DNA from: Palsa-504 sp963834685
Lineage (GTDB): Bacteria; Actinomycetota; Actinomycetes; Streptosporangiales; Streptosporangiaceae
NCBI GenBank assembly: GCA_963834685.1
Contig: CAWICW010000008.1
Coordinates: 186,001-250,000 of the forward strand
Length of the DNA stretch: 64,000 nucleotides
Reading direction: 5' to 3'
Shown: one piece after another, positions 41,255-49,583 of the stretch
Numbering within the stretch: the first letter of the stretch is position 1
Layout of the letters: each line of letters opens with the position of its first letter
Notes under the pieces: model-generated
Databases searched by the model: none
Told to the model about the DNA's origin: nothing
Seen by the model: the letters and a program-made list of their open reading frames with translations, nothing else
Translations under genes and position numbers: made by a program

Positions 41255-41944
41255 TCAGTATGCCTGGCCGTACACCCCGCGTGACTGGTCGCGGACGACC
41301 TTGCCGTATTCCAGCTCGATCACCCGCTTGCGCATAGAGTCGACGATGGCCGCGTCGTGCGTGGCCATCACCACGGTCGTCCCGGTCCGGTTGATCCGGT
41401 CGAGAACCTTCATGATGCCGATCGACGTAGCCGGGTCGATGTTCCCGGTCGGCTCGTCGGCGAGCAGGATCATCGGCCGGTTGACGAAGGCCCGGGCCAT
41501 CGCGACCCGCTGCTGCTCCCCGCCGGACAGTTCGTCGGGCATGCGGTCGTGCTTGCCCTCCAGGCCGACCAGGTCGATCACCTCGGGAACGACCTTGCGG
41601 ATGAAGCGCCGGTTCTTGCCGATGACCTCCAGGGCGAACGCCACATTCTGATAGACGTTCTTGTTCGGCAGCAGCCGGAAATCCTGGAACACGCAGCCGA
41701 TGCGCCGGCGCAGATAGGGCACCTTCCAGTTCGTGAGCCGCGCGAGATCCCGGCCCGCCACGTGAATCCGGCCTTCTGACGGCCGCTCCTCCTTCAGCAC
41801 CAGCCGGAGGAACGTCGACTTCCCCGACCCGGACGGACCCACCAGGAACACGAACTCGCCCTTGGCCACCGATATGTTCACGCTCTCCAGCGCGGGCCGG
41901 GACTGATTCGGGTAGACCTTGGTGACGTTATCGAAATTGATCAC
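41255..41944 (-). CDS. ftsE: Cell division ATP-binding protein FtsE
   Basis: 229-residue ABC ATPase. Walker A GPSGSGKST, Q loop FQDF, signature LSGGEQQRVAMARA, Walker B MILLADEPTGNID and the switch His in MATHDAAIV are intact. The sequence NFDNVTKVYPNQSRPAL at the start is typical for FtsE. GTG at 41944 is the start. First gene of the ftsE-ftsX-smpB-PBP group; the 168 bases upstream contain the divergent promoter region of the small zinc-ribbon gene. Confidence 0.96.
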   Translation of the reverse strand: MINFDNVTKVYPNQSRPALESVNISVAKGEFVFLVGPSGSGKSTFLRLVLKEERPSEGRIHVAGRDLARLTNWKVPYLRRRIGCVFQDFRLLPNKNVYQNVAFALEVIGKNRRFIRKVVPEVIDLVGLEGKHDRMPDELSGGEQQRVAMARAFVNRPMILLADEPTGNIDPATSIGIMKVLDRINRTGTTVVMATHDAAIVDSMRKRVIELEYGKVVRDQSRGVYGQAY

Positions 41945-42112
41945 GGAACCATCACAGCGCTGTAGGTGGGCGTTTCACGGGCCGGACGCCGCCAACTCGT
42001 GCGACTTGCGGGTAACCTGGTTCAAGCAGGGAACAGTCTAGAGGGAAACTGGCAGCTAAGGCCGTAACATCGCGGCAAGTGCCGGAGCACGGGCCAGCCG
42101 GAAGGGGTTCCG

Positions 42113-42298
42113 ATGAGCTGTGAACACCTGATCTGCGCTCAGTGCGCAGGGCCGGTCATCGAAGGCCGGTGCCCGGCGTGTCGCGCCGCGCGGCAGCACG
42201 TCCACCACCAGCACTTCAACGCCACGCCGCAGCTCATCGTGGCCGTCCTCCTGGGGCTGACCGCGCTGTTGCTGCTGGCCATGCACCTGCACGGGTAG
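42113..42298 (+). CDS. Small zinc-ribbon membrane protein
   Basis: 61 residues: an N-terminal zinc-ribbon-like part with C8-x2-C11 and C20-x2-C23 (ICAQC and CPAC), a His-rich linker (QHVHHQHFNAT), and one C-terminal membrane helix. AAGGGG lies 5 bases before the ATG. Similar small proteins are common in actinobacteria; the function is unknown. It is convergent with prfB, 23 bases between stops. Confidence 0.8.
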   Translation: MSCEHLICAQCAGPVIEGRCPACRAARQHVHHQHFNATPQLIVAVLLGLTALLLLAMHLHG

Positions 42299-42321
42299 CA
42301 GCGCCGGATAAACGACAGAGC

Positions 42322-43428
42322 CTACCGGCCGTTCTGGCGCATCCAGCGGATCTCCGCGTCGATGAACTCGTCGATCTCGCCGTCCAGGACCGCGACGGTG
42401 TTACCCGTCTCCATGCCCGTCCGCACGTCCTTGACGTTCTGGTAGGGGTACAGGACGTAGTTGCGGATCTGGGTGCCCCAGGCGCGACCGCCGTCGCCGC
42501 GCAGCGCCTGCATCTGCTCGGCCTCCTCCTGGCGCCGCCGTTCGAGCAACTTGGCCTGCAGCACGACCATGGCCGAGGCCCGGTTCTGGATCTGGCTGCG
42601 CTCGTTCTGGCAGGAGACCACGATCCCGGTGGGCAGGTGGGTGATGCGGACCGCCGAGTCGGTCGTGTTGACCCCCTGGCCGCCTGGCCCGCTGGAGCGG
42701 AACACGTCGACCCTGATCTCGTCCTCCGGGATCTCGATGTGGTCGGTCTGCTCCACTACCGGCATCACGTCGACCCCGGCGAATGAGGTCTGCCTGCGCC
42801 CCTGGTTGTCGTACTTGGAGATGCGGACCATCCGGTGCGTGCCGTGCTCGCCGCGCAGCGTCCCGTAGGCGTAGGGCGCGTTCACCGCGAAGGTGGTGGA
42901 CCTGATGCCCGCTTCCTCCGCGTACGAGGTGTCGTACACCTCGGTCGGATACTTGTGCCGCTCCGCCCAGCGCAGGTACATCCGCAGCAGGTTCTCCGCG
43001 AAGTCGGCCGCGTCCGCGCCGCCCGCCTGGGCGTTGATCGAGATCAGCGCCTCCCGGGCGTCGTACTCGCCATTCAGCAGGGTCCGTACCTCGAGCCCGT
43101 CGATCTCGCTGCGCAGGGCGGCCAGCTCACGCGCCGCCTCGTCGCGGGTGGGCGCGTCGTTCTCGCTCTCAGCCAGGTCGAACAGCACCGCGGTGTCGTC
43201 GAGCCGCTGGTGCAGGGTGGCCAGCCGGGCCAGTTCGGCCTCCAGGTAGGACAGCCGGCGGTGCACCTTCTGCGCGCGGTCCTGGTCCGTCCACAGCTCC
43301 GGATCGGCCGCCTGTTCCCGCAGGCCTTCCGCCTCTGCCCGCATGGCGGCAGGGTCGAGCACCGCCTCTATGCTGGCGAGCGTCGACTTCAGTGCCGCGA
43401 TCTCATCGGCGGGATCCAGACCTGCCAC
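42322..43428 (-). CDS. prfB: Peptide chain release factor 2
   Basis: 368 residues, one continuous frame without the programmed +1 frameshift of many bacteria. The GGQ loop lies at 249-251 (SSGPGGQGVN), and HGTHRMVRI and NQGRRQTSF flank the codon-reading loop. That loop reads S204-K205-Y206, where RF2 normally has Ser-Pro-Phe. GTG 43428 has a -10-like TAAACT 6 bases upstream and no ribosome binding site. It terminates translation at UGA and UAA. Divergent from the lipoprotein gene at 43518. Confidence 0.95.
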   Translation of the reverse strand: MAGLDPADEIAALKSTLASIEAVLDPAAMRAEAEGLREQAADPELWTDQDRAQKVHRRLSYLEAELARLATLHQRLDDTAVLFDLAESENDAPTRDEAARELAALRSEIDGLEVRTLLNGEYDAREALISINAQAGGADAADFAENLLRMYLRWAERHKYPTEVYDTSYAEEAGIRSTTFAVNAPYAYGTLRGEHGTHRMVRISKYDNQGRRQTSFAGVDVMPVVEQTDHIEIPEDEIRVDVFRSSGPGGQGVNTTDSAVRITHLPTGIVVSCQNERSQIQNRASAMVVLQAKLLERRRQEEAEQMQALRGDGGRAWGTQIRNYVLYPYQNVKDVRTGMETGNTVAVLDGEIDEFIDAEIRWMRQNGR

Positions 43429-43434
43429 GCCGAA

Positions 43435-43440
43435 AGTTTA
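43435..43440 (-). promoter_or_regulatory. -10 element of a probable leaderless promoter (prfB)
   Basis: TAAACT on the minus strand, 6 bases before GTG 43428, no ribosome binding site. Confidence 0.5.
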
Positions 43441-43503
43441 CGCGAGAAGCACATGCAGATCAGTCAGCCCCGCCCGCGAGCCAAATCCGGTGGCCAGACC
43501 CGG

Positions 43504-43509
43504 TATCCT
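43504..43509 (+). promoter_or_regulatory. -10 element of a probable leaderless promoter (lipoprotein)
   Basis: TATCCT lies 8 bases before GTG 43518; no ribosome binding site. It is divergent from the prfB promoter, about 65 bases away. Confidence 0.45.
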
Positions 43510-43517
43510 GCCTTAGC

Positions 43518-44558
43518 GTGGCACTCCGAAGGGGCAGGAACAGGCTTACGTACCTGGGGGTTCTCGGGTCGGCGGCGCTGGCCGGCGTGGTCGCGCTCGG
43601 GGGGTGTTCCTCGGCGGCGGACCCGGCCAAGGCGGTCACCAGCGCGGAGCACAGCCTGACCATCGCGCAGGCGCAGGCCGCTTACAGCTCCTACGTCGCG
43701 GCCAGCACGGCGGCCGCCGAGCAGGGCGACGAGACACAGGGGCTCGCGATCGCCGCCAATGCGCAGTGGTCCATCCTGCACGCCCAGTACACGGCCCTTT
43801 CTACGGCGGGGACACCGGTGGCGCGGTACAGCTACGGCACGCCGACCTTCTACGTGCCGGCCCTACCGGACTATCCGCAATGGTTCGTGGTGGCGGTCCC
43901 GGTCACCACCGCCGCCGCCGGCGCTCAGCGGGCGCCGGCGGTCAATACGGTCATGATCTTCGAACGGTCCGCCCCGGCCGAGCCGTGGACCCTGGACGGG
44001 TCCGCGGAGCTCGATCAATCGCTCCCGGCCATCGCCCGCGACAGTGACGGTTACGCCATCAACGTCAGCACGAAGGACTCCAGCCTGCTGCTGCCGCCGA
44101 ACGTCGTGGGACCGACCCAGGCGGCCGTGGTCGACGAGGGACCCGCTGCGCCGGCCGCCGCGGCGATCGCCGGCGGCCCGCAGACCACCGGCCTGTACAC
44201 CGCGCAGGCCGCGCAGGGTCACTCGTACGCCGCGCAGGGCCTGACGTACCAGTGGCTGCTCGAGGGGGCCGCCATGCCGCAGTTCGAGCTGCGGACCGCC
44301 GGCGGCGGGGCCCTCGTGCTCTACGCCATGTCCCTGAACACGATCGTCGAGCACCCGGGCAACGTGTTCGGGCCGCCGATCCCGGTACCCGCCGGCTTCA
44401 CCTCGCTGCTCACCACTCCGGCCAGCAAGGGCGATCACGGGGTGGACGCGAACTGGACGTACGAGTTCGCCGCGGTCGACCCGCCGTCGACGGCCCAGGG
44501 CGCCAAGGCCGAGGTCATCGGCGGCAGCGGCGCCCCCACCTACGGGCACGCTTACTAG
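43518..44558 (+). CDS. Putative lipoprotein of unknown function
   Basis: 346 residues. Basic N terminus (LRRGRNRLTYLG), hydrophobic helix and the lipobox VALGGCSS near residue 29 indicate a lipid-anchored exported protein. The mature part is Ala-rich with mixed strands (YSYGTPTFYVPALPDYPQWF, WTLDGSAELD) and no motif that I can assign. The frame is open further upstream to 43392, but the GTG at 43518 gives a normal signal peptide and has a leaderless-type promoter. Convergent with the glutamate dehydrogenase gene. Confidence 0.8.
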   Translation: MALRRGRNRLTYLGVLGSAALAGVVALGGCSSAADPAKAVTSAEHSLTIAQAQAAYSSYVAASTAAAEQGDETQGLAIAANAQWSILHAQYTALSTAGTPVARYSYGTPTFYVPALPDYPQWFVVAVPVTTAAAGAQRAPAVNTVMIFERSAPAEPWTLDGSAELDQSLPAIARDSDGYAINVSTKDSSLLLPPNVVGPTQAAVVDEGPAAPAAAAIAGGPQTTGLYTAQAAQGHSYAAQGLTYQWLLEGAAMPQFELRTAGGGALVLYAMSLNTIVEHPGNVFGPPIPVPAGFTSLLTTPASKGDHGVDANWTYEFAAVDPPSTAQGAKAEVIGGSGAPTYGHAY

Positions 44559-44575
44559 GGGCCCACGGGTAAAGA

Positions 44576-47500
44576 TCACGCCTGCGGTAGCGAGCTCGAG
44601 GCGACCAGGGTCCGGACGGCGCGCAGGGCCACCGACAAGGTGGTGAACGTGAAGCGCTCGCTCTCCCAGATCTCGCCGAGCATCTGGGTCGCCATCGCGA
44701 CCGCCGCCTCGTTGCCCGACGCCCAGGCCGCGAGCCGCTCCTCCGGCGTCCGCGGGATCCCCGAACCGCTGACCCCAAGCACGTCCTGGGTCAGTGAGGC
44801 GTGCGCAGCGTACAGATCGTCGCGCAGCGCCGCGCGGGCCATGGTCGACCAGCGGTCCTCGCGGGGCAGCGCGGTGATGCGGTCCCGCAGGCGGGTGATC
44901 TGCAGCCGGTCGGCGAGGTCGAAGTAGACGTCGGCGGTCTCCTCGACGGGCCGCCCGGTAAGGGCAGCGACCTGCACGATGTCGAAGGCAGAGTACGTCG
45001 GCACCATGACCGCGACCCGCTCGGCCAGGTCCAGCGGCACGCCCAGGGCCAGGTAGGAGTCCCGGCGCTCCTCGAACCCGGCCAGGTCGCGGCCGGTGAG
45101 CAGCTTGGGCAGGCCAGCCCGCACGGTCCGCACGCCGTCCGCGAAGAAGCCCACGGTGGCCTGGATGTCGAACGGCGGGCGCCGGTTGTGCAGCAGCCAC
45201 CGGACCGCGCGCTCGGTGAGCTTGCGCCCCTCGAGCAGCAGCGTGATCTGGGCCGCCAGGCTCACCCGGCCCTCGAGCTCCTCGACCTGGCGCCAGAAGG
45301 CCGGCATGTCGAACACGTCCCGGGCCACCAGCCAGGCCCGGGTGAGGTTGGGCACCGAGGCGCCCGTCTCCTCGATCAGCCGGAACAAGAACGTAATGCC
45401 CGACGTGTCGATCATCTCGTTGACCACCGAGGTGGTGATGATCTCGCGGCGCAGCGGATGTGCTTCCATCTGGTCCGCGAACTGCGCCTGCAGCCGGGCC
45501 GGGAAGTACGCGTCCAGCACCCGGCGCAGGTACGGGTCGTCGGGCACGTTGGACGCGAGCACCTCATCGTCGGCCGAGATCTTGGTGTGCGCGAGCAGCA
45601 GGGCGAACTCCGGCGTGGTCAGGCCGCCGCCGGCCGACCGGCGCTCGGCGATCTCCCGCTCGCCCGGCAGCACGTCCAGCTCCGGGTCGAGCCGCTTGTC
45701 CCGGACCAGCTTGCGCAGGTACCGGGCGTGCACGTGCAGCAGGGAGGGAGCCTGCGACCGGGACGCGGCCAGGGCCATGTTCTGCCGGTAGTTGTGCCGC
45801 AGGACGAGCGCGGCGACCTCGTCGGTCATGTCCTCCAGCAGCTGGTGCCGGGCGGTCGCGGGGATGACGCCGGCCCGGATCGCGTCGGCGAGCAGGATCT
45901 TGATGTTGACCTCGTGGTCGGAGGTGTCCACCCCGGCCGAGTTGTCGATGAAGTCGGTGTTCACCAGGCCGCCGGCGAGCGAGTACTCGATCCGGGCCGC
46001 CTGGGTGAGGCCGAGGTTGCCGCCCTCGCCGACGACCCGGGTGCGCAGCCGCGGCGCGTCGATCCGGACCGCGTCGTTGGACCGGTCCCCGACGTCGGCC
46101 TGCGACTCGTAGCTGGCCTTCACGTAGGTGCCGATTCCGCCGTTCCACAGCAGGTCGACGGGGGCGGCCAGGACGGCGGAGATCAGCTCGTCCGGGGACA
46201 GCGCGTTCACCCCGGCGTCCAGGCCGAGGACGGTGCGAGCCTGCGGCGACACCGGCACCGACTTCACGCTGCGCGGCCAGACCCCGCCGCCGGGCGAGAT
46301 CAGGGCCGGGTCGTAGTCGGCCCACGAGGACCGGGGCAGGGCGAACATCCTGCTGCGTTCGGCGAAGCTGGCCGCCGGATCGGGGTCGGGATCGATGAAC
46401 ACGTGCCGGTGGTCGAACGCGGCGACCAGCTTGATGTGCTCCGACAGGAGCACCCCGTTGCCGAACACGTCGCCGGACATGTCGCCGATGCCGGCCATGG
46501 TGAAGTCGTCGGTGTCCGGGTTCATCCCGAGCGCCGCGAAGTGGATCTTGACCGACTCCCAGGCGCCGCGCGCGGTGATGCCCATCTGCTTGTGGTCGTA
46601 GCCTTCGGAGCCGCCGGAGGCGAACGCGTCGCCCAGCCAGAAGCCGTAGCGGGCCGCGACCTCGTTGGCCGTGTCGGAGAAGGTCGCGGTGCCCTTGTCC
46701 GCGGCCACGACCAGGTACGGGTCATCGCCGTCCCGCCGGACGACCTCCGGCGGCGCCACCACCTGGTCGGCCTCGATGTTGTCGGTCACGTCGAGCATGG
46801 CCGCGATGAACGTCTTGTAGCAGGCCAGGACCTCGGCCTGGTACGCCTCGCGGCCGGATGGATCGGGCAGCCGCTTGCACACGAAGCCGCCCTTGGCCCC
46901 GGACGGGACGATGACCGCGTTCTTCACCTCCTGCGCCTTGACCAGCCCGAGGACCTCGGTGCGGAAGTCCTCCTGCCGGTCCGACCAGCGCAGCCCGCCG
47001 CGCGCTACCCGGCCGAACCGCAGGTGCACCGCCTCCAGCCGCGGTGAGAAGACGTAGATCTCGAACTTCGGCCGCGGCTGGGTCAGCCCGGGGATGGTGC
47101 GGGGGTCGAGCTTGAGCACCAGGGGACGCGGCCCGTCGGCGCCGCCCGGGCTTTGCGTCCGGTAGTAGTTGGTCCGCAGCGTCGCGTCGATCAACGCCAG
47201 GTACGAGCGCAGGATCCGGTCGTGATCGAGGCTGACCACCTCGTCGAGCTGCCCGCGGATCTCCTCGACGATGGCCTCGCAGCGTTCGGCCGCGCCGTCC
47301 TGCTTAGCCGGGTCGAACCGGGACTCGAACAGCCGGACCAGGAGCCGGGTGATGGCCGGGTTGGACCGCAGCACCCGCTGCGCGTAGTCCTCGCTGAACC
47401 GCGCGCCGCCTTGGCGCAGGTACTTCGCGGCCGCGCGCAGCAAGGTCACCTCGCGCCAGGTCAGGCCGACGGTCAGCACCAGCGCGTTGAACCCGTCGTC

Positions 47501-49498
47501 TTCGGTCTCGCCGTGCCACAGCGCGGTCAGGGCCTCTTCGAAGACCAGGCGCAGGCTCCCGGCCGCGGCGGCCGCCGGGGGCCGGAGACCGAATTCATAT
47601 ATCCAGAACGAGCCGGCGCTCGAGCTCCCGGCGAACGTGTACGGGTGCTCCTCGACGACCTCGAGCCCCATGTGCTGCAGCTGCGGCAGCACGTCGGACA
47701 GCGTGATCGGCGAGCCCGACCGGTAGATCACCAGCGTCCACCGCTCCGGGTGCTCGACCAGCCGGACCGCGAACTGGAGGCCCGCCTCCCGCAGCCCGAG
47801 CATCGTGGTCAGGTCGTCGACCGCGTCCTGCGCCGAGACGTCCGCCTTGTAGGTCTCTGAGATGAGCGCCCCGAACCGGGAGAGCAGCGTGCTGGCCCGC
47901 TCCTCGCCGAGCACCCGGATCGCCTCGGCGGACAGGTCCTCGTCCCAGGACCGGACCGCGGCGGACAGCCTGCGCTCCAGCGCGGCCCCGTCCACCCGCG
48001 GCACCACCTGGCCGCGCTCCGCCCTGACCACCACGTGCAGGCGGGCCAGGGCCGAATCGCCGATGGTCGCGCTGTAGTCCACCGACGCCCCGTTCAGCGC
48101 CTCGCGCAGGATCTCCTGCGCGCGCAGCCTGACCTTCGTGGTGTACCGGTCCCGGGGCAGGTAGACCAGGCAGGACATGTACCGGCCGTAGCGGTCCCGG
48201 CGCAGGAACAGCCGGGTCTGCTTGCGCTCGGACAGCCGCAGCACGCCCAGCGCGATCGGGGTGAGCTCGGCGGCCGAGATCTCGAAGAGCTCCTCGCGCG
48301 GATAGTCCTCGAGGATCTCGACCAGGTCCTTGCCGTCGTGGCTGTCGGGGGACAGCCCGGCTTCGGCCAGGACGTGGCCCACCTTGCGCCGGATCACCGG
48401 GATGCCGGCGATGGTCGCGGTGTGCGCCGCGTGGGTGTACAGGCCGAGGAAGCGGTGCTCCCCGGTGACCATGCTGTGTCCATCTTCGGCCGGGCCGAGC
48501 TTCTTGACCGAGACGTAGTCCAGGTAGTTGGCCCGGTACACGGTGGACCGGGAGTTCGCCTTGGCCAGCACCAGCCGTTCACCCGGGTCCTGGGCCCGGC
48601 GCGCAACCTGCGTCGATAGCTTGCGCAGCGCGTGGCCGCCCTGCGGGTCGTGCCGCAGGATGCCGAGCCCGGTGCCGGGTACCGGGCGCAGGCCGGCGCC
48701 CTCCGGGGTCCGGATCAGGTCGTATTCGCGGTAGCCGAGGAAGGTGAAGTTGCCGCTGGCCAGCCAGCGCAGCAGGTCGCCGAACTCGGCCACGTCGCTG
48801 CCGGGCTCCCCGCCCAGCTCGCCGGCCAGCCCGCGGGCGGCGGCCGCCATCCGCTGGGAGTCCTCGACGGCCACCCGCACGTCCTCGAGCACGTGGCGCA
48901 GGTCCGACTCCAGCCCCTCGGCGGTGATCCCGTCCCCGGGCGGCTCGAGCTCGACGTGGATCCAGGATTCGATCAGCTCGTCGGTGGCGGCGGCGCCGTC
49001 GCCCGGCTTGTCCTGGGCCGCGGCCTCGCTGCACACGCCGACGATCTCACGCAGCGCGCCGGTCACGTCCCGGCGCACCCGCAACAGCGGGTGCACGAGC
49101 AGGCCGATCTCGGCCCGGTGGCGGTTCAGCCGGGTCGTGACCGAGTCGACCAGGTACGGCATGTCGTCGGTGACGATGTCCACCACCAGGCTGGCTGGGG
49201 TGACCGGATCCAGATGCGCGTGCCCCGGCTCCCGGACCTGGACCAGCGCCCGGCCCTGCGGCCGGCGCAGGCCGATCTCGGCGTGGGCCTGCGCCACCGC
49301 CGCCAGCCGCGAGGGCGAGGGCAGGTCCTCGGTGAGGACCCGGTGGTAGTAGGCGCGCAGGTAACACAGGACGCCGTCGCCGTCGCCGTCGCCCAGCATG
49401 GCGGAGTCCAGCGCGGGATCGTCCACCCACGCCTCGGCCGCCTTGACCAGCAGGGCTTCCCTGGTCTCGAGAACGTCGCTGTCCGGCATCGCGTCCAC
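44576..49498 (-). CDS. gdh: NAD-specific glutamate dehydrogenase, large (180 kDa) type
   Basis: 1640-residue enzyme that oxidises glutamate to 2-oxoglutarate and ammonia with NAD, mainly for catabolism. The N-terminal regulatory part spans about 750 residues. The dehydrogenase core shows RGGLRWSDRQEDFRTEVLGL and VIVPSGAKGGFVCKRLP with the catalytic Lys, and GIGDMSGDVFGNG in the cofactor domain. A long C-terminal helical part follows. GTG 49498 was chosen because AAAGGAG lies 7 bases upstream; the frame extends to 49552. The neighbours pruA and acetoacetyl-CoA synthetase support a catabolic role, although the genes are spaced apart. Confidence 0.95.
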   Translation of the reverse strand: MDAMPDSDVLETREALLVKAAEAWVDDPALDSAMLGDGDGDGVLCYLRAYYHRVLTEDLPSPSRLAAVAQAHAEIGLRRPQGRALVQVREPGHAHLDPVTPASLVVDIVTDDMPYLVDSVTTRLNRHRAEIGLLVHPLLRVRRDVTGALREIVGVCSEAAAQDKPGDGAAATDELIESWIHVELEPPGDGITAEGLESDLRHVLEDVRVAVEDSQRMAAAARGLAGELGGEPGSDVAEFGDLLRWLASGNFTFLGYREYDLIRTPEGAGLRPVPGTGLGILRHDPQGGHALRKLSTQVARRAQDPGERLVLAKANSRSTVYRANYLDYVSVKKLGPAEDGHSMVTGEHRFLGLYTHAAHTATIAGIPVIRRKVGHVLAEAGLSPDSHDGKDLVEILEDYPREELFEISAAELTPIALGVLRLSERKQTRLFLRRDRYGRYMSCLVYLPRDRYTTKVRLRAQEILREALNGASVDYSATIGDSALARLHVVVRAERGQVVPRVDGAALERRLSAAVRSWDEDLSAEAIRVLGEERASTLLSRFGALISETYKADVSAQDAVDDLTTMLGLREAGLQFAVRLVEHPERWTLVIYRSGSPITLSDVLPQLQHMGLEVVEEHPYTFAGSSSAGSFWIYEFGLRPPAAAAAGSLRLVFEEALTALWHGETEDDGFNALVLTVGLTWREVTLLRAAAKYLRQGGARFSEDYAQRVLRSNPAITRLLVRLFESRFDPAKQDGAAERCEAIVEEIRGQLDEVVSLDHDRILRSYLALIDATLRTNYYRTQSPGGADGPRPLVLKLDPRTIPGLTQPRPKFEIYVFSPRLEAVHLRFGRVARGGLRWSDRQEDFRTEVLGLVKAQEVKNAVIVPSGAKGGFVCKRLPDPSGREAYQAEVLACYKTFIAAMLDVTDNIEADQVVAPPEVVRRDGDDPYLVVAADKGTATFSDTANEVAARYGFWLGDAFASGGSEGYDHKQMGITARGAWESVKIHFAALGMNPDTDDFTMAGIGDMSGDVFGNGVLLSEHIKLVAAFDHRHVFIDPDPDPAASFAERSRMFALPRSSWADYDPALISPGGGVWPRSVKSVPVSPQARTVLGLDAGVNALSPDELISAVLAAPVDLLWNGGIGTYVKASYESQADVGDRSNDAVRIDAPRLRTRVVGEGGNLGLTQAARIEYSLAGGLVNTDFIDNSAGVDTSDHEVNIKILLADAIRAGVIPATARHQLLEDMTDEVAALVLRHNYRQNMALAASRSQAPSLLHVHARYLRKLVRDKRLDPELDVLPGEREIAERRSAGGGLTTPEFALLLAHTKISADDEVLASNVPDDPYLRRVLDAYFPARLQAQFADQMEAHPLRREIITTSVVNEMIDTSGITFLFRLIEETGASVPNLTRAWLVARDVFDMPAFWRQVEELEGRVSLAAQITLLLEGRKLTERAVRWLLHNRRPPFDIQATVGFFADGVRTVRAGLPKLLTGRDLAGFEERRDSYLALGVPLDLAERVAVMVPTYSAFDIVQVAALTGRPVEETADVYFDLADRLQITRLRDRITALPREDRWSTMARAALRDDLYAAHASLTQDVLGVSGSGIPRTPEERLAAWASGNEAAVAMATQMLGEIWESERFTFTTLSVALRAVRTLVASSSLPQA

Positions 49499-49583
49499 TG
49501 TCCACTCCTTTGTGGTTCTGTGCTGTGCTGGGGCCCGGGACAACTCTGTCACCCCATTGTGACGAAGCCGTCTCTGAAAGTAA

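Noticed and set aside
42322..43428. Programmed frameshift in prfB
   Set aside because: The frame is continuous, with no internal UGA or slippery CUU sequence; absence of the frameshift is normal in actinobacteria.
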